Below, piece by piece: positions 1-13,372 of a stretch of 64,000 bases of DNA (position 1 is its first letter; the number at the start of each line of letters is the position of its first letter). The DNA is from Rapana venosa. Its lineage: Eukaryota; Mollusca; Gastropoda; Neogastropoda; Muricidae. A program made the position numbers and the translations under genes. The DNA is taken from the NCBI GenBank assembly GCA_028751875.1, contig CM054155.1, forward strand, positions 5,296,236 to 5,360,235. Reading direction: 5' to 3'. Under the pieces are notes generated by a model, which worked only from the letters and a program-made list of their open reading frames with translations, did no database searches and had not been told where the DNA came from.

Positions 1-1015
1 GTCTGATTGAGTCAGCGTCATTAAGTCTGGATCAAAAAAGTATAAATGGGATTGTGGGCAGTGATGGTTATTATGCCTTGGAAGAAGGTACCACAGCAAT
101 AGAATCAGATCTTCTTCAAAGCTCCTACTGTTCCTGGTGCTGAGCTGTTGACAAGAAACTGTCTATTCTACCAGTCTTCCCTAGAGGCAAGATTTTCTCA
201 GCAGAGCGAAATAGCATTGTTATGTTGACATGTGTGTGTATGAAATTTAACCCATAGCACTTTGTTGCCATTTTCCGACTTTATTTTACTTTTTTTGTCA
301 TTTTACACTAAACCTACATTAATTGGTTTTGTTGATGTCTGTCAAAGCACAGCCAAGTGAGTCCACACAGATTCATGCTTGCAAATGGGCAGTGATGTAT
401 GCATATTTGCATGTAAGCTGGCATTCATTCAAAGAGACACTGAGACATACACACAATTAACAAATGCATACACACTCTTAGAACAAGAGCTTCAGATTGA
501 ATTAACAATATATTAACGAAGTATCTTCAAAATGACTATTTGCTTCTCTATAATAATTTTACTGGAGACTCTCTTATCACAATTAGTATCTTCGTTTTCT
601 GAATCCTTTTGGGCTGAAAATGTCCCACTTTATGTTAGCCTTTTTGTTTCTACCTTTTTTCGGCTCTGTTATCTTGTGCTTACTTTCTGCTTTCCATGTT
701 CATCCATGTGTGTTTACCATACTGTAAACCTTGTTTTTCCACAGTTGATGACATGGTATCCATGCTGTTTCATTCTGGTTATTGGGAAGTGATATTGATA
801 CTGAGATGTACATAGTTTACCTTTGCTTGCTTTTGCTTTTCGTTCCTTGGCTAGAGCTGTAAGGTTTACCAATGGTAAGATTTTGTGTATGTGTTTTTGC
901 CCACCATGAAGGTGACCACATTCTGTCTTCAGGGATGTGGGTTGTCTATTTTAACCTGCCAGGGTTATTAGTTTTAAAATAACTTCGAAAAGGCATGCAG
1001 GAATTTGATTTTGAA
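1..1015. other. non-coding DNA with one repeat-family fragment
   Basis: No convincing coding sequence: the open frames here are short and Phe/Cys/Leu-rich. The only recognisable element is the copy of interspersed repeat family D at about 835-950. Confidence 0.5.
835..950 (+). repeat. interspersed repeat family D, copy 1
   Basis: Shares a block with about 47120-47235 on the same strand and about 57830-57955 on the opposite strand. The common core is ggctagagct, then accatgaaggt and ccacattctg. Class unknown. Copies diverge by tens of percent, so the family is old. Confidence 0.6.
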
Positions 1016-1019
1016 AAAA

Positions 1020-1400
1020 AACCCTCGTAGATAAATGGCCCCATTCTATAAAAAGTAGAATCATATATTACAGTCAGTGGCAAGATTATTCAGTTTTTGT
1101 AAAGAAATGGTATGTTTCCAAGGAGATCTTATATCACTTTACCTTTTTATCTTGTGTGCCAAATTATCAGTCTGTGAAATTAGAGACGATAAAAATATCA
1201 AAGGTATAAATGTAGCAGACACTGAATTGAATATATGTCAGTTTGCAGATGATACTTCATTTACTCTTGAAGGTGACAGTAAATCAGTTATAAGGTTATT
1301 CAAAACTCTTGAAGCATTTGAGCATCTGTCAAGCTTGAAATTAAACTGTAAAAACTTGAATGTTTGCACAAACTAGAATGGAGCCCTAACCATTACAAAG
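1020..1400 (+). pseudogene. non-LTR reverse-transcriptase fragment (L1/Tx1-like)
   Basis: A degraded palm-domain piece is readable: a GDLISLYLFILCAKL stretch corresponding to the usual RQGDPxSPYLFILxxE motif, then QFADDTSFTLEG, which holds the catalytic FADD. The motif is followed by the family's KTLExFxxLSSLKLN region. A frame shift lies at the 5' end, since the upstream residues (KVESYITVSGK) are in another frame. No 5' or 3' ends are recognisable. Clade assignment from motif memory only. Confidence 0.6.
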
Positions 1401-1439
1401 TAAGATTTTTTTGTCTTTTGTTTACAAATTATCTTACAG

Positions 1440-2850
1440 AAAGGACAGAAATTAACACACCATCATTTTGATGAAAACGTTATCTGTAAGCACTTTAAGG
1501 CAATGAATATTAACAAATCTCCCGGACCAGATAGTATATGCGGTAGAAACCTGAAGTTCTGCACCACTGACCTTGCCAGTGTCTTTCAGCACCTGTTCCA
1601 AGCCTTGCTGGACACTAGCCAGATACCAGTTATTTGGAAGACTTCCAATGTAACACCTCTTCCAAAGAAACCCAGTCCTTCTCAGCCTAACAATTTCAGA
1701 CTTGTCGCTCTACATCTCTTGTGATGAAAACATTAGAAAAGATCGTAAAATCTTTCATTCTTTCCACCTCACAGAAAAACCTTGACCCACTACAATTTGC
1801 GCACAGGTCTTGCCAGGATGTGGAAGATGCCAAACTATTCATTTTGAACAAGTTGTATGGCCACTTGGAAATACCTGACTCTCATGCAAGAATATTGTTT
1901 GCTGACTTAAGTTCAGCTTTCAATACAATGCAGCCTCATGTTCTGGTTTACAAAACACTTTTAAATTTTGACGTAGACAATCAACTTGTTCGTTGGCTGA
2001 TTGACTTTTTTTTAACCAACAGACCATGGCGTGTTTGTGCCAACAAAATATCTTCATCGGTTAGATTTACCTGCACTTGTTCTCCACAGGGTTGCGTCCT
2101 CTCACCACTTATGTACATTCTATACACATATAAGTGCAAAAGCAGCCATGAAAATTACTTTCAGGTAAAGTTTGCATAGGACAGTGCTTTTTTGTCTCTC
2201 TTATCCTAATCAGTTCTGGACTATGGTCCAGCCCTCACCGAGTTAGTACATTGGTGTAATGAAACCTCTCTGGAGCTACATTTTTCTAAACCTAAAAATC
2301 TTCCTATCTATTTTAGAAGTTCAGGGCATACTCCCAAGAATATTATTTTCCATAATCAAGAAGTTGAACACGTTTCGAACTATAAATATCTGGGAACTGT
2401 TTTTGATCACAAATTAAACTTGGACGTTAACACTGACGCTATTGTCAAAAAGGGACAACAACGTGTGTACTTTCTAAGGAGGCTGAACTAATTTTTTGTT
2501 GAAAAAAAAATTCTTTCTTTGTTTTCCAAGTCTTACATAGGGAGAGTTCTAAATTTTACTTTCATTTGTTGGTACAATAACCTTAGTGTTAAAAAACAAG
2601 ATGGTCTGCAGAGAATTCTAAGAATCTGCTAAAAAAAATAATTGGAGAAGAGCAAAAAGATCTCAAGTCGGACTATAATCAGCAGCTTGTACGCAAAGTG
2701 ACTTTCATTTTGGCCAATCCCTCCCATGCTCTGTTTTCACAATTTCAATTGTTGCCTTCAGCACGCCGTTTTCAGTGCCCCATCAGCAAAACAAACAGAA
2801 AAATAAAATTTTTTGTGCCAGTAGTCATTCGAATTCTAAATTCACAATAA
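1440..2850 (+). pseudogene. CR1-superfamily (Rex1-like) LINE, 3' part, degraded
   Basis: Successive frames give INKSPGPDSI (RT domain start), LDPLQFAHRS, the catalytic-motif region FADLSSAFNTMQPHVL, CSPQGCVLSPLMYILYT, then SNYKYLGTVFD, GQQRVYFLRRLN, and near the 3' end ANPSHALFSQFQLLPSARRF. That order and those signatures match Rex1-type elements of the CR1 superfamily. The frame is broken after about 1720, at 2179 and by stops near 2490 and 2630, so it cannot encode an active protein. A GT-rich tract follows the 3' end. The endonuclease domain is not seen. Confidence 0.75.
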
Positions 2851-2929
2851 CACTGACTACCCAGTTTTTACAGTTCTCTAAATCACTTGCCTGATTATCA
2901 TTGTTATGAATGTAGTCAATATACAAATG

Positions 2930-3052
2930 TGTGTGTGTGTGTTTGAGTGATCAGTTGTAAGCAAGCCTATGCATGTACATGTGAGTGCAAGGGTGGGTGT
3001 GGGTTGTATTCCTGCCTTCATGCTATATATAGAATGTGTGTTGTGTGTGTGT

Positions 3053-3092
<40 letters not shown>
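2930..3092 (+). repeat. GT microsatellite downstream of LINE remnant
   Basis: Two runs of (TG)n, at about 2930-2945 and 3030-3090, separated by about 80 bp. Long open frames on both strands here are Cys/Val or His/Thr artefacts of the repeat. Confidence 0.9.
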
Positions 3093-3095
<3 letters not shown>

Positions 3096-3861
3096 TGATC
3101 AATACATTTTGCTTAGTACTTTGTTTTCTTTGCAATCGAAACCTTGTGAGTTATGTTTCAATAATGAAGATATTCAAGACATTTTACTATTCAGTACTTT
3201 TTTCCTTTTTGACTCTTTAAAAGTCCGTGCAGCTTAATTGAAACAGTAATATGTGTACCTAGATTTTTCAATATCAGCATGCTACACATAACATGAACGA
3301 TACATATATTGCAGTAAAGCTGATGTAATGCTTCCTGACATGGTATACCATCTTTTCCCCTTTTTTCGTTTCCATGTGTACACCTTTTCGGGGGTTTTCC
3401 TCCCGCGAGAACTTAATGTCTCTCTATGGCTAAGTCAAAAGAAATAAACTCTAACGAACTGATGCAAAGACTGATCACAAAAGTAGTACACGAGCAGAAA
3501 TGTTGTTGTATCCTGTTTCGTGAGTCAAATAAGAAAAAACTGCGATATGAACAGAGATAAAGAAACAAACAATTCAGCAAGCAAGCAAACTGATAAACCA
3601 AAAAAATTTTTAAAAAGCCCAGACAAACAAAGCAAATAAACATCACAAACTAATAAGCAGTATGATTCAGAAAGTGAATATCTTTATGGTGGAAAGTCTG
3701 CTTCAGTTAAAAACAAGCATTTTTTTCCCATCGTGGTGCAAATTTGTTCTGGGACATAACATTTGGTGACCAGAGCAAGAAAAAGGTATTGACATTGTTC
3801 AGGCAGTTTTAAAAGAGGATGCAGCAAAGAATTTTTCGTCATGCCCATACGACTATGAGTA

Positions 3862-4146
3862 AAGGTGTCCTGTAACCTATGTGGTCGTAGGGGGGCGAGG
3901 CGTCAGAGACCTCAAATTCTTCAGGGGTCAGCATATTGAGGGCGGCGCCCATCTCCTCTCCCTCGCTGCTTTACCATCACCGATCCTAAAGAGGGCAGGT
4001 ACCCATTACAGCTGGGTGAACTGGGGGACTATACTGAAGCCAAACCGCGCAAACGGCCACCCATCCACTTGGTAACCACGCTCGATGCTGCTTAACATTG
4101 GCTTGGGGAAAGCGAGTGCTCTGACCACTGAGCCATCCTGTCCCCT
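3862..4146 (-). mobile_element. tRNA-headed SINE, family C, copy 1
   Basis: Read on the - strand it begins ggggacaggatggctcagtg and continues gtcagagcactcgc, an A-box-like head, then runs through ggcttcagta, a tgggtacctg block and agcagcgagggagagg to gacgcctcgc. It aligns along its length with 36836-37083 and 37660-37948 on the + strand. No protein is encoded. Confidence 0.8.
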
Positions 4147-4339
4147 ACAACTAAGAGATCAAACGGAAAAAGAACCACTTATACACAACTAAAACCTGAA
4201 CCACAACATACTAAAGGTGCTGCAAAGACCCTTCAACATAGTAGTTGCCAGTCACTGTATGACAGCACTGATGATGAATGGGGATCACGATTGAGCACTG
4301 GTGGTGGTAAAAGAACCATTGTTGGTTGATGGTAGTGTC

Positions 4340-5170
4340 CCCCGGGGGGTTTTTGGTTTTAAAAAACCCCCAAAAAAAAAAAAAGGGCCCCAAAGAACAG
4401 TCTTCTTAAAGCCCACCCCGGGGGTTTGTTAAAGAAACTTCCTTCCCTTTCCCTAACCCAAAATTTTTACAGGCAAATCTTTTTTTTGGTTCATTTTAAA
4501 ATTAACCCTGACGTTTTTTCGTTTTTTTTATTTTTTTGATTTTTTACTAAAACCTTTTTAAAGGGGTGTTTCAAGAAAGTGGAAAAATTTTTCTTGGGCA
4601 GGTTAGCATAGATTTAATTTCTTCATTGAACAAAAAAAATTTTTAAAAAAAAATCAAAATTTAGAAAAATTTTTTGGGAAAACAAAATTAACGAAAACAA
4701 ATTTAATTTTTTTTTAATTTTGGGGCCTTTTTCCAATGTATTTGTTTTTGAACCTTTGGGCTGAAAACCCCCCCTTTTTTTTTTTTTTTTTGGCCCGTTT
4801 TTTTTTTTTTCCTTTCCCTGTTTTCCATTTTAAATTTTTTTCTTGTAGTTTTGTTAAACCATTGTTTTTGTTATGGGAAGTGATAATTTTCTGAGTGTTG
4901 GGTTTCCTTTCTTGCTTTTGTTTTGTTTTGGTGGGTGGGGGTTTTTGGTTTGTTTGTTTGTGTTTTTGCCCCCCAAAAATGCCAATTTGTCTTGGGGGGG
5001 GGTTTTTTATTTTAATAGGGTTTTTAGTTTTTAAAAAAAAAATTTCCTTTGTTTTTAAAAAAAACCCCAAAAAAACCCCAAATTTTAAAAATAATCTAAT
5101 TAAAGGGGGGTTTCATTTTGTTAAAGGGAAAAGGGTTTTTTAAGGGATTTTTTTTCTTTCCCCCTTTTTC
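4340..5170. other. low-quality homopolymer-rich sequence
   Basis: Dominated by runs of T, A, G and C of 5-18 bases with little other complexity. No coding or repeat signature survives. The character matches unpolished long reads rather than normal genomic DNA. Confidence 0.6.
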
Positions 5171-5171
5171 C

Positions 5172-5760
5172 TTGTGTCTTTTTTCGGAAAATTAAGCTTA
5201 ATTAATCAAAGGAATAAATTAACGAACGATGAAAATGTCAAAATGTACCCAGAAAAGTTTTGTTCCGGTCGGTGATCATTAATAAGAAAAACTGCGTATA
5301 AAGGATTTGAAACAACATTCAGCAAGCAAAAAACTGAAAAACCAAAATTTTAAAAGAGCCAACCAAAAAAAAAAATTCTTTTGTTAAAATTATCTTAAGA
5401 AAGGCATTAAAAACCAAACATTTTTTAAACCCCCCCGGTTTGGTGAAAAAAATTCTCGGGCAAAATTTGGTGACCGAAATCCAAAAAGGTTTGCCCTTTT
5501 TCAGGGATTTAAAAGGTGCCGGGAATTTTTAGCCATACAAATGAGTAAAGAAATTCCTGTAACCATGTTCAGAACAGTCGTCAGCCTCAATTCCAGGGCA
5601 CAATTGAGGGCGAAATCTTCCCTTTCTTCCTCACATCCTAAGAACATAAACCATTCACTGGGTGACGGACTTAAAAGGGAAAGCCAAACACATTTGAACA
5701 AAAGGTTTTCCCTTGGTTTTCCGCTTGAAGAATTTGGCCCCACCCTTTTTCCTTTTTAAA
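5172..5760 (+). repeat. noisy second copy of the 3430-4000 segment
   Basis: Collinear with 3430-4000 but with frequent single-base losses and homopolymer changes. Shared blocks include attcagcaagcaa, aacatttggtgacc (here atttggtgacc) and atgagtaaag followed by cctgtaac. Noise is dominated by indels. Confidence 0.7.
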
Positions 5761-5794
5761 CAAAAATAGGGGAAAAAAAAAAAATTTTTGGCCG

Positions 5795-5900
5795 GTCTTC
5801 GAATTCTAAATTCACAATAACACTGACACCGTTTTACGTTCTCTAACACTTGCCCGATTTTCATTGTTTTGAATGAGTCAATATACAAATTTTGGGGTGT
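5795..5900 (+). repeat. noisy copy of LINE 3' end (2828-2940)
   Basis: Contains cgaattctaaattcacaata, identical to 2828 onward, and then follows the same sequence through to the GT tract with missing bases. It starts another pass through the 2828-4340 segment that continues at 7050. Confidence 0.8.
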
Positions 5901-6156
5901 GTGTGTTGATGTGGTTTAGTGTGTAGGTGTGTATGGGGCAAGGGGGGTTGGGGTTTTTTTTTCCCCAAACTTAATTTTGGGGTTTTGTGGGTTTTGGGGG
6001 TGTTTGGGGGGTTTTTGGGGGTTGTCTACTTTTTCCCCCAAATTTGTTTTGTTTTGGGGGTTGTGAGTTTGTTTCTAAGGGGTTTTTGTTTTTTTTTTTA
6101 TTTTTTTTTTTGTTTTTAAAAACCGGGTTAATGAAAAAATTTTTTTATTTTTTTTT

Positions 6157-7049
<893 letters not shown>

Positions 7050-7050
<1 letters not shown>

Positions 7051-8230
7051 AGTTACTTTGTTTTTTTTTCAACGAAACCTTGTGATTATGTTTCAATAAG
7101 AAGTTTTTCAGCTTTTATATTCAGTACTTTTTTTTCCTTTTTTACTCTTTAAAAGTCCGGCAGCTTAAATTTAAACATAATATGGTACCAGATTTTTCAA
7201 AACAGATGCTACACATAAAAATGAACGATACATTTTTGCTAAAGCTGTGTAATGCTTCCTGACATGGTATACCTCTTTTCCCCTTTTTTCGTTTCCCGTG
7301 TACCCCTTTTTTTTTTTGGGGGTTTCCTCCCGCGAGAACTTAAGTCCCTTTTGGCTAAGTCAAAAAAAATAAAACTCTAACGAACTGAGCAAAAATGATA
7401 CAAAAATTAGTACACGACAGAAAAGTTGTTGTATCCTGTTCGTGGCAAAAAAGAAAAAAAGCGATATGAAAGAGATAAAGGAAAAACAACAATTCAGCAA
7501 GCAAGCAAAATGATAAAACCAAAAAAGTTTTAAAAGCCAGACAAAAAGCAAAAAAACATTCACAAACTAATAAGCAGTATGATTCAAAGTGAAAATTTTT
7601 TATGGGGAAAGTCCTTAGTTAAAAAAAAGAATTTTTTCCCCATCGTGGTGCAAAAATTTTTTTCGGGGCATAACATTTGGTGACCAGAGCAAGAAAAAAG
7701 GGTTTTCTTGTTCGGCAGTTTTAAAAGAGGTGCAGCAAGAATTTTTGCATGCCCCTACGACTATGGTAAAAGGGGTCCTGTAACCCATGTGGTCGTGGGG
7801 GGGGAGGCGTCAGGACCTCAAATTCTTCGGGGGCAGCTATTTTAGGGCGGCGCCCCCTCTCCCTCCCCGCTGCTTTACCACACCGCCTAAAGAGGGCAGG
7901 TACCCCTTTGCTGGGTGAACTGGGGGATATATGAAGCCAAACCGCGCAAACGGGGACCCATCCCCTTGGTAAACGCTCGATGCTGTTAACTTGGCTTGGG
8001 GGGAAAACGAGTGTCTGACCCCTGACCATCCCTTCCCCCCAAAATAAAAGATCAAAAGGAAAAAGAACCACTTTTACACACTAAAACCTGAACCCACAAA
8101 AATTAAAGGGCGAAAACCTTCAACATGTATTGCCAGTCACTGTTGCAGCACTGATGGAATGGGGATCACGTTGGCACTGGTGGTGGTAAAAGAACCATTG
8201 TTGGGTTTATGGTATGTCCCCAAACGGACT
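7050..8230 (+). repeat. noisy third copy of the 3100-4330 segment
   Basis: Collinear with 3100-4330: shared blocks include gcttcctgacatggtatacc, cctcccgcgagaactta, taataagcagtatgattc and ggggatcacg. It includes a noisy copy of SINE family C at about 7740-8045 on the - strand. Differences are mostly lost or added bases. Confidence 0.85.
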
Positions 8231-8394
8231 GCCCCCTGGGGAATTTTAAAATTTAAACCCAAACCCAATCCAACCAAACCAAACAAACGAATGGGGTGTT
8301 TGGGGTTGTTTTTTGTTTGTGTGTGTGGGTGGGTTTTGTGTGGTGTGTGTGTGGTGGTGCGCGCGCGCGGTTTTGTGGGTTTAATGGAAATGGT

Positions 8395-8518
8395 CTAGCC
8401 CAGCAACAGCTCTGTGGACCCTTCTCTTAACGGGGGATCTTTCTGTTCCTTTAGCGGTCTGTGAATCAAAGAAACAGACCAGGTTCGTGCCCTCAAAGTG
8501 CAGCCTCTACTAGATCTC
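8395..8518. other. short island of normal-complexity sequence
   Basis: About 120 bases of ordinary composition (agctctgtggacccttctc onward) between two low-complexity blocks. No ORF or motif recognised. Confidence 0.5.
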
Positions 8519-10335
8519 GTGTGTGTGTGGGTGGTTTGGGGTGAGTGTGGGGTGGTGCGTGTGTGTGTTTGTGTTTGTGTAGTGTGTGTGTGTTTGTGGT
8601 ATGTGTGTTTAGTGTGTGTGTGTGTATGTCTGTGTGTGTATGGTGTGTGTGAGTGTGGCGTGGGGTATGTGTGGTGGTGTGTGTGTATGGTGTGGTGTGT
8701 ATGTGTGTGTGTTGTGTAGATGTGTGGTGTGTATGTATGTGTGTGTTTTTGTGTGGGTATGTGGTGTGGAGTGTGTGTGTGTGTGTGTGTTTGTGTGCAT
8801 GTGTGGTGTTTGTATGTGTGCGTGTGTGTGGTGTATTTGTGTGTGTGTGTATTGTGTTGTGTATGTTTTTGTGTGTGTATGTGTGTGTTGTTGTGTGTTT
8901 GTGTGTGTTTTGTGGGTTTTTGTTTGTGTGCGTGTGTGTTGTGTGTGTTGTTTGTGGTGTGTGTGTGTTTGTGTATGTGTGTGTGTTTGTGTGGTGTGTG
9001 TTGTGTGTGTAGGGTGTTTTGTGTGTTATGTGTGTTTGTGTGTGTGTGTGTGTTTTGTGTGTGTGTGTGTGTGGGTTGTGATGTGTGTTTGTGTATGTGT
9101 GGGGGTTTGTGTGTGTGTGAGTGTGTGGGGTTGTGGTGGTGTGTGTGTGGCTGTGGGGATGTTTTGTGTGTATGTGTGGGGTTGTGGGGTGTTGTGTGGT
9201 GTTGTGTGTTGTGTATGGTGGGGTGTGTATGTGTGTGTATGTGTTGGGGGGGGGTTTAGTGTGGTGTATGTGTGTTGGTTGTTTGTGTGTATGTGTGTGT
9301 ATGGGGTGTATGTGTGGGTGTTGTTGTAGGTGTGTTGTGTGTGTTATGTGTGTGTGGTTTTTGTGATGTGTGTGTGGGTGTGTGTGTGGGTTTTTGTGTG
9401 GGTATGTGTTGTGTTTGTGTGTGGGGTGTGTGTGTGTGTGGTAGTGTGTGTTTGGTGTATGTGTGTGTGTGTGTGTGTGGTTGTGTTATTTTGTGTGTTG
9501 TGTTTTGTGTGTATGTGTGTTGTGGTGTATGTGTGTTTTGTATGTGTGTGTGGTGTGTGGTATGTGTTTTGTGTTTTGTGTGTGTTGGTGTTGTGTATGT
9601 GTGTTGTTTGTGTGGTGGTGTGTGTGCGGGGGTGGTGTGTGGTGATTGTGGTGTGTATGTGTGTGGGTTGGGGTGTTGTGTGTGTTTGTTGTGTGTGTGT
9701 GGTGTGTTTGTGTATGTGTGTGTGTATGGGTGTGTGGAGGTGTGTGTGTGTGGTGTGTGTGTGGGGCGTGTGTGTGGGGGTGTGTGTGTGTGTTTTGGTG
9801 TATGTGTTGTGTGTGTGTATGTGGTGTGTGTTGTGTGTGTTGTGTGTATGTTGTGTGTATGTGTGTTATGGTGTGTTGTGGTGTGTATGTGTGTGTTATT
9901 TGTGTTGTGTTATTGTGTGTGTAGTAGTGTGTGTGTATTGTGTGTATGTGTGTGTGTATTTTGTTATTGTGTATGTGTGTGTGTATGTGTGTGGATGTGT
10001 GTGTTTGTGTTGTGTGTAGTTATGTGTGTGTATGTGTGTGTGATGTCTGTGTGTGTGTATGTGTGTTGTATGTGTGTGTGTGGTGTTGTGTGTGTTGTGG
10101 TGTAGTGTTTATGTGTGTATATGTGTTGGGTATGTGTGTGTGATGTGTTGTGTGTATGTGTTGTGTATGTGTGTGTGTGTATGTGTGTGTATTGGTGTGT
10201 GTATGTGTGTTTATTGTGTGTGTATGTGTGTGTGTATTGTGTGTTGTGTATTGTTGTGTATGTGGTGTGTATGTGTGTGTCTGTGTCTTGTGTTTATGTG
10301 TGTAGTGTGTGTGTAGTGTGTTGTTGTTTTGTGGT
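8519..10335 (+). repeat. 1.8-kb GT-rich low-complexity tract
   Basis: Irregular (TG)n with TAT, TTT and GGG interruptions and almost no C. All six frames are open for long stretches only because of composition; the peptides are Cys/Val alternations. Ends in A/T/G homopolymer sequence before the assembly gap. Confidence 0.85.
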
Positions 10336-10698
10336 TGTTTTTTTTTTATTTTTTTTGGGGTTGTGGGGGGAAATTTTTGGGGGGTTTTTTTTAAAAAAAA
10401 AAAAAAATTTTTTTTAAAAATTTTAGGGGTTTTTTTTGTTTTTTTTTTTTTTAGGGGAAAAAGAAAAAAAAAAAAAAAAAAATTAAAAAAAAAAAAAGGG
10501 GAAAAAAAAAAGGGGGTTTTTAATTTGGGGGGTTTGTTTAAAATTTTGGATTTTATTTTTTTTATAAAATATAAATTTTAAAAGGAAAATTTTATTGGGG
10601 GGGTAAATTTTTAAAAATTTTAAAAAAAATTTTTTAAAGTTTTTAAATTTAAAAAAAAATTTTAAAAAAATTTTTTGGGGAAAGGGGGGGAAGTGGTT
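10336..10698. other. homopolymer-rich gap edge
   Basis: Runs of T, A and G of 4-19 bases with no other content, leading straight into the N gap. Typical of a collapsed consensus at a contig end. Confidence 0.6.
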
Positions 10699-11198
10699 NN
10701 NNNNNNNNNNNNNNNNNNNNNNNNNNNNNNNNNNNNNNNNNNNNNNNNNNNNNNNNNNNNNNNNNNNNNNNNNNNNNNNNNNNNNNNNNNNNNNNNNNNN
10801 NNNNNNNNNNNNNNNNNNNNNNNNNNNNNNNNNNNNNNNNNNNNNNNNNNNNNNNNNNNNNNNNNNNNNNNNNNNNNNNNNNNNNNNNNNNNNNNNNNNN
10901 NNNNNNNNNNNNNNNNNNNNNNNNNNNNNNNNNNNNNNNNNNNNNNNNNNNNNNNNNNNNNNNNNNNNNNNNNNNNNNNNNNNNNNNNNNNNNNNNNNNN
11001 NNNNNNNNNNNNNNNNNNNNNNNNNNNNNNNNNNNNNNNNNNNNNNNNNNNNNNNNNNNNNNNNNNNNNNNNNNNNNNNNNNNNNNNNNNNNNNNNNNNN
11101 NNNNNNNNNNNNNNNNNNNNNNNNNNNNNNNNNNNNNNNNNNNNNNNNNNNNNNNNNNNNNNNNNNNNNNNNNNNNNNNNNNNNNNNNNNNNNNNNNN
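10699..11198. other. assembly gap, 500 N
   Basis: Exactly 500 consecutive N, the usual arbitrary scaffold gap size. Sequence quality returns to normal immediately after it. Confidence 0.99.
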
Positions 11199-12178
11199 GC
11201 TTTCATGGAGACATGCACAGATATCTGTTTGGTTGCTGACACAAAAATATAATAGCATATTAAAAGATTACCGTGAACAAATCAAAGTCGTTGTAATTTT
11301 TCACATGAAAGACAGAGATGGGTTTAATAATTGCCTTCGGGAGAATGATGTTATTACAGACGGACAAGAAAGAGAAAGAATAAAACTAAAACTCAGAAGC
11401 TCAAAGCATAGTAAACTAATACTCAAAACAGACCAGCCAACTAAATACTGTATTGTACTGTAAACCCAATAGCTTATTTTTTAACAGTGCAGGCTGTATG
11501 TGTATGAAATCAGGACAGGGTGAAGTGAAGCGAGGCGACGAAGCAGGCATTGAAAGCAGGTGAAAAACGTTATATATCATGGTGCAGTCAGATCCACCGG
11601 TTACGCGTAACCGTTTCTATTTTTAGAACCACATCATTTCGTTAGTGGCACAGCACCTGAGCAGTTATGCATAATCTTCATTGAGAAGCTCACAGATCCT
11701 GTGTTTTAGGTAGGGTAAGAGGTTGTTCTGAACCTAACAAACTAAGCAAGGTACAGGTAAGATAAATTCAAACACTTTTTTTAATGAAAAGCTCGAACGT
11801 CTTCACTGCACAACTTCACACTGCGAAATGACAAGACAGCTAGGGCTCGGTTGCTAACAACATAGAGTTCTGAGCGGAAATGTCGTCACTGTTACTAATC
11901 AGCTGATTCTATCTAGTCTTGTGATTGGGGAAAGGTAAGTAACATGTCTAGATATGTCTTACCGGGGGCGGGAGACACCCTAGCACTACCTATTGAAATC
12001 TCCGTTATTCAGTTGACAAAGCCTATTGATGTGCTGTGTTCGGCGAGGTGTGTGTCTCCTACCCCATTTCTTTCTCCCTCTTCAACTCTTTTTTCTGTGT
12101 ACCAGTATAGCATAAATTCCCATAATTTTATAGTTTTACCCATCAAAACTAAAATAGTATTACTTTCAGTTTTAGTAG
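11199..12178. other. non-coding DNA, nothing recognised
   Basis: Ordinary complexity, no long conserved ORF, no repeat family recognised apart from the MITE that follows. Confidence 0.5.
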
Positions 12179-12334
12179 AGAGATAGGGAAAAGGGGCATT
12201 CAAGATTGTTGCCTAGTTTTAACTAAAACGCTGCAAGTTTTGAGTTGATGAGGCGCAGCCGAATCGGCTCAAAGTTGCAGAGGTTTGGTAAAATTATCAG
12301 CAAAGGAGCTTGAATGCACCTTTTCCCTATCTCT
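12179..12334. mobile_element. 156-bp MITE-like element with 26-bp terminal inverted repeats
   Basis: Left terminus 12179-12204 begins AGAGATAGGGAAAAGGG. Right terminus 12309-12334 is its reverse complement with one mismatch in 26. It has no coding capacity and could fold into a hairpin. The left flank reads tagtag and the right flank tttct; no clear target duplication was found, so the superfamily is not assigned. Confidence 0.75.
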
Positions 12335-12454
12335 TTTCTTCCTTACTTGTTAGTACTTTTTTTTTTTCTTTCTCTTCAGTGATTTTTGTGTAGATTTTCC
12401 CCCGTACACTGTGTAAGTGTATTGCTATGGGCTTTATTTTATTTTATTATCATA

Positions 12455-12540
12455 TATATCCTTAAGGGCGGGGACTGGATGTAAAAAAAAGCACATGGAT
12501 GGTTATTCATTATCCTCGAAATAAAAGAATTTGTCATTGT
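12455..12540 (+). mobile_element. SINE family B, 3' fragment
   Basis: Contains ggggactggatgtaaaaaaa, then agcacat and the tail attatcctcgaaataaaag, the diagnostic 3' part of family B. The tRNA head is absent. Confidence 0.7.
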
Positions 12541-12569
12541 CTCTCTCTCCATTTTGTTGTTCACCTCAA

Positions 12570-12999
12570 CACCCTCCCCCCCCCCCCCCCCCCCCCCCCC
12601 ATTCCTCCTTTACGTTGACGATGACATGACTGATAATTATATCTTGCATTCTCACAAAGGTCTGAACCTAGTCCTCCTGGGGAATGAATAGTCTGAAAAT
12701 AGCCAACGTACCACCCTGGCATGTTTCAAGGTAGTGCTGACATCACCAGTCTCTTTCTGCATACAGTGTCCCTCCTTTACTTTAATCAGAAAAGTTTATA
12801 ATGGGATTAACCGCTCAGATCATGTGTGTGTGTAGGGAAGGGGGGGGGGGGGGGGGGGGGGCAGTGTGTGTGTATGTGTGTGTTTTGTTTTGTTTAATGT
12901 CCATTCACTACATGGTGATTTAGACACACCCGAAGTCATACCGAAAGTACCTATTATTACTCACCCGATCTCGATCTCATCTCTGATCTCTCTCTCTCT

Positions 13000-13044
<45 letters not shown>

Positions 13045-13180
13045 ACAATATATATAATATATATATATAAATATATATAATATATATATATATATAATAA
13101 TATCCCGCAATATCCTGTATGTGTGTGTGTGTGTTGTGTGTGTGTTTGTGTATGAGTGTGTGTGTGTGTGTGTTGCGCGC
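12570..13180. repeat. cluster of poly-C, poly-G, CT, CA, TA and TG microsatellites
   Basis: Poly-C near 12573-12600, poly-G near 12841-12860, CT/CA at about 12987-13043, TA-rich at 13047-13100 and TG at 13118-13172. Between them lies unique non-coding sequence. Confidence 0.85.
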
Positions 13181-13372
13181 GCAGCCCTCATGGCAGAAAT
13201 CTTATGGACTGGATCAAGACTAAGGGAAAAAATCAACAGAACACTTCATTGATTTGATAGTTTTTTTTTAATGTCCCTTCACTTGAAATTCTAAAAGATT
13301 GTGTCAAAATTCTTCAAGGCCAAAATATAATCTGAGGGTGTTGTTTCTGATAATAATAATTATTATTATAAT

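Noticed and set aside
8616..10417. Overlapping Cys/Val-rich open frames of up to 277 codons
   Set aside because: Every frame is open because the sequence is GT-only; there is no domain, no codon bias and no start context.
10649..11463. Long open frames across 10.65-11.46 kb
   Set aside because: They consist almost entirely of the 500-N gap translated as X.
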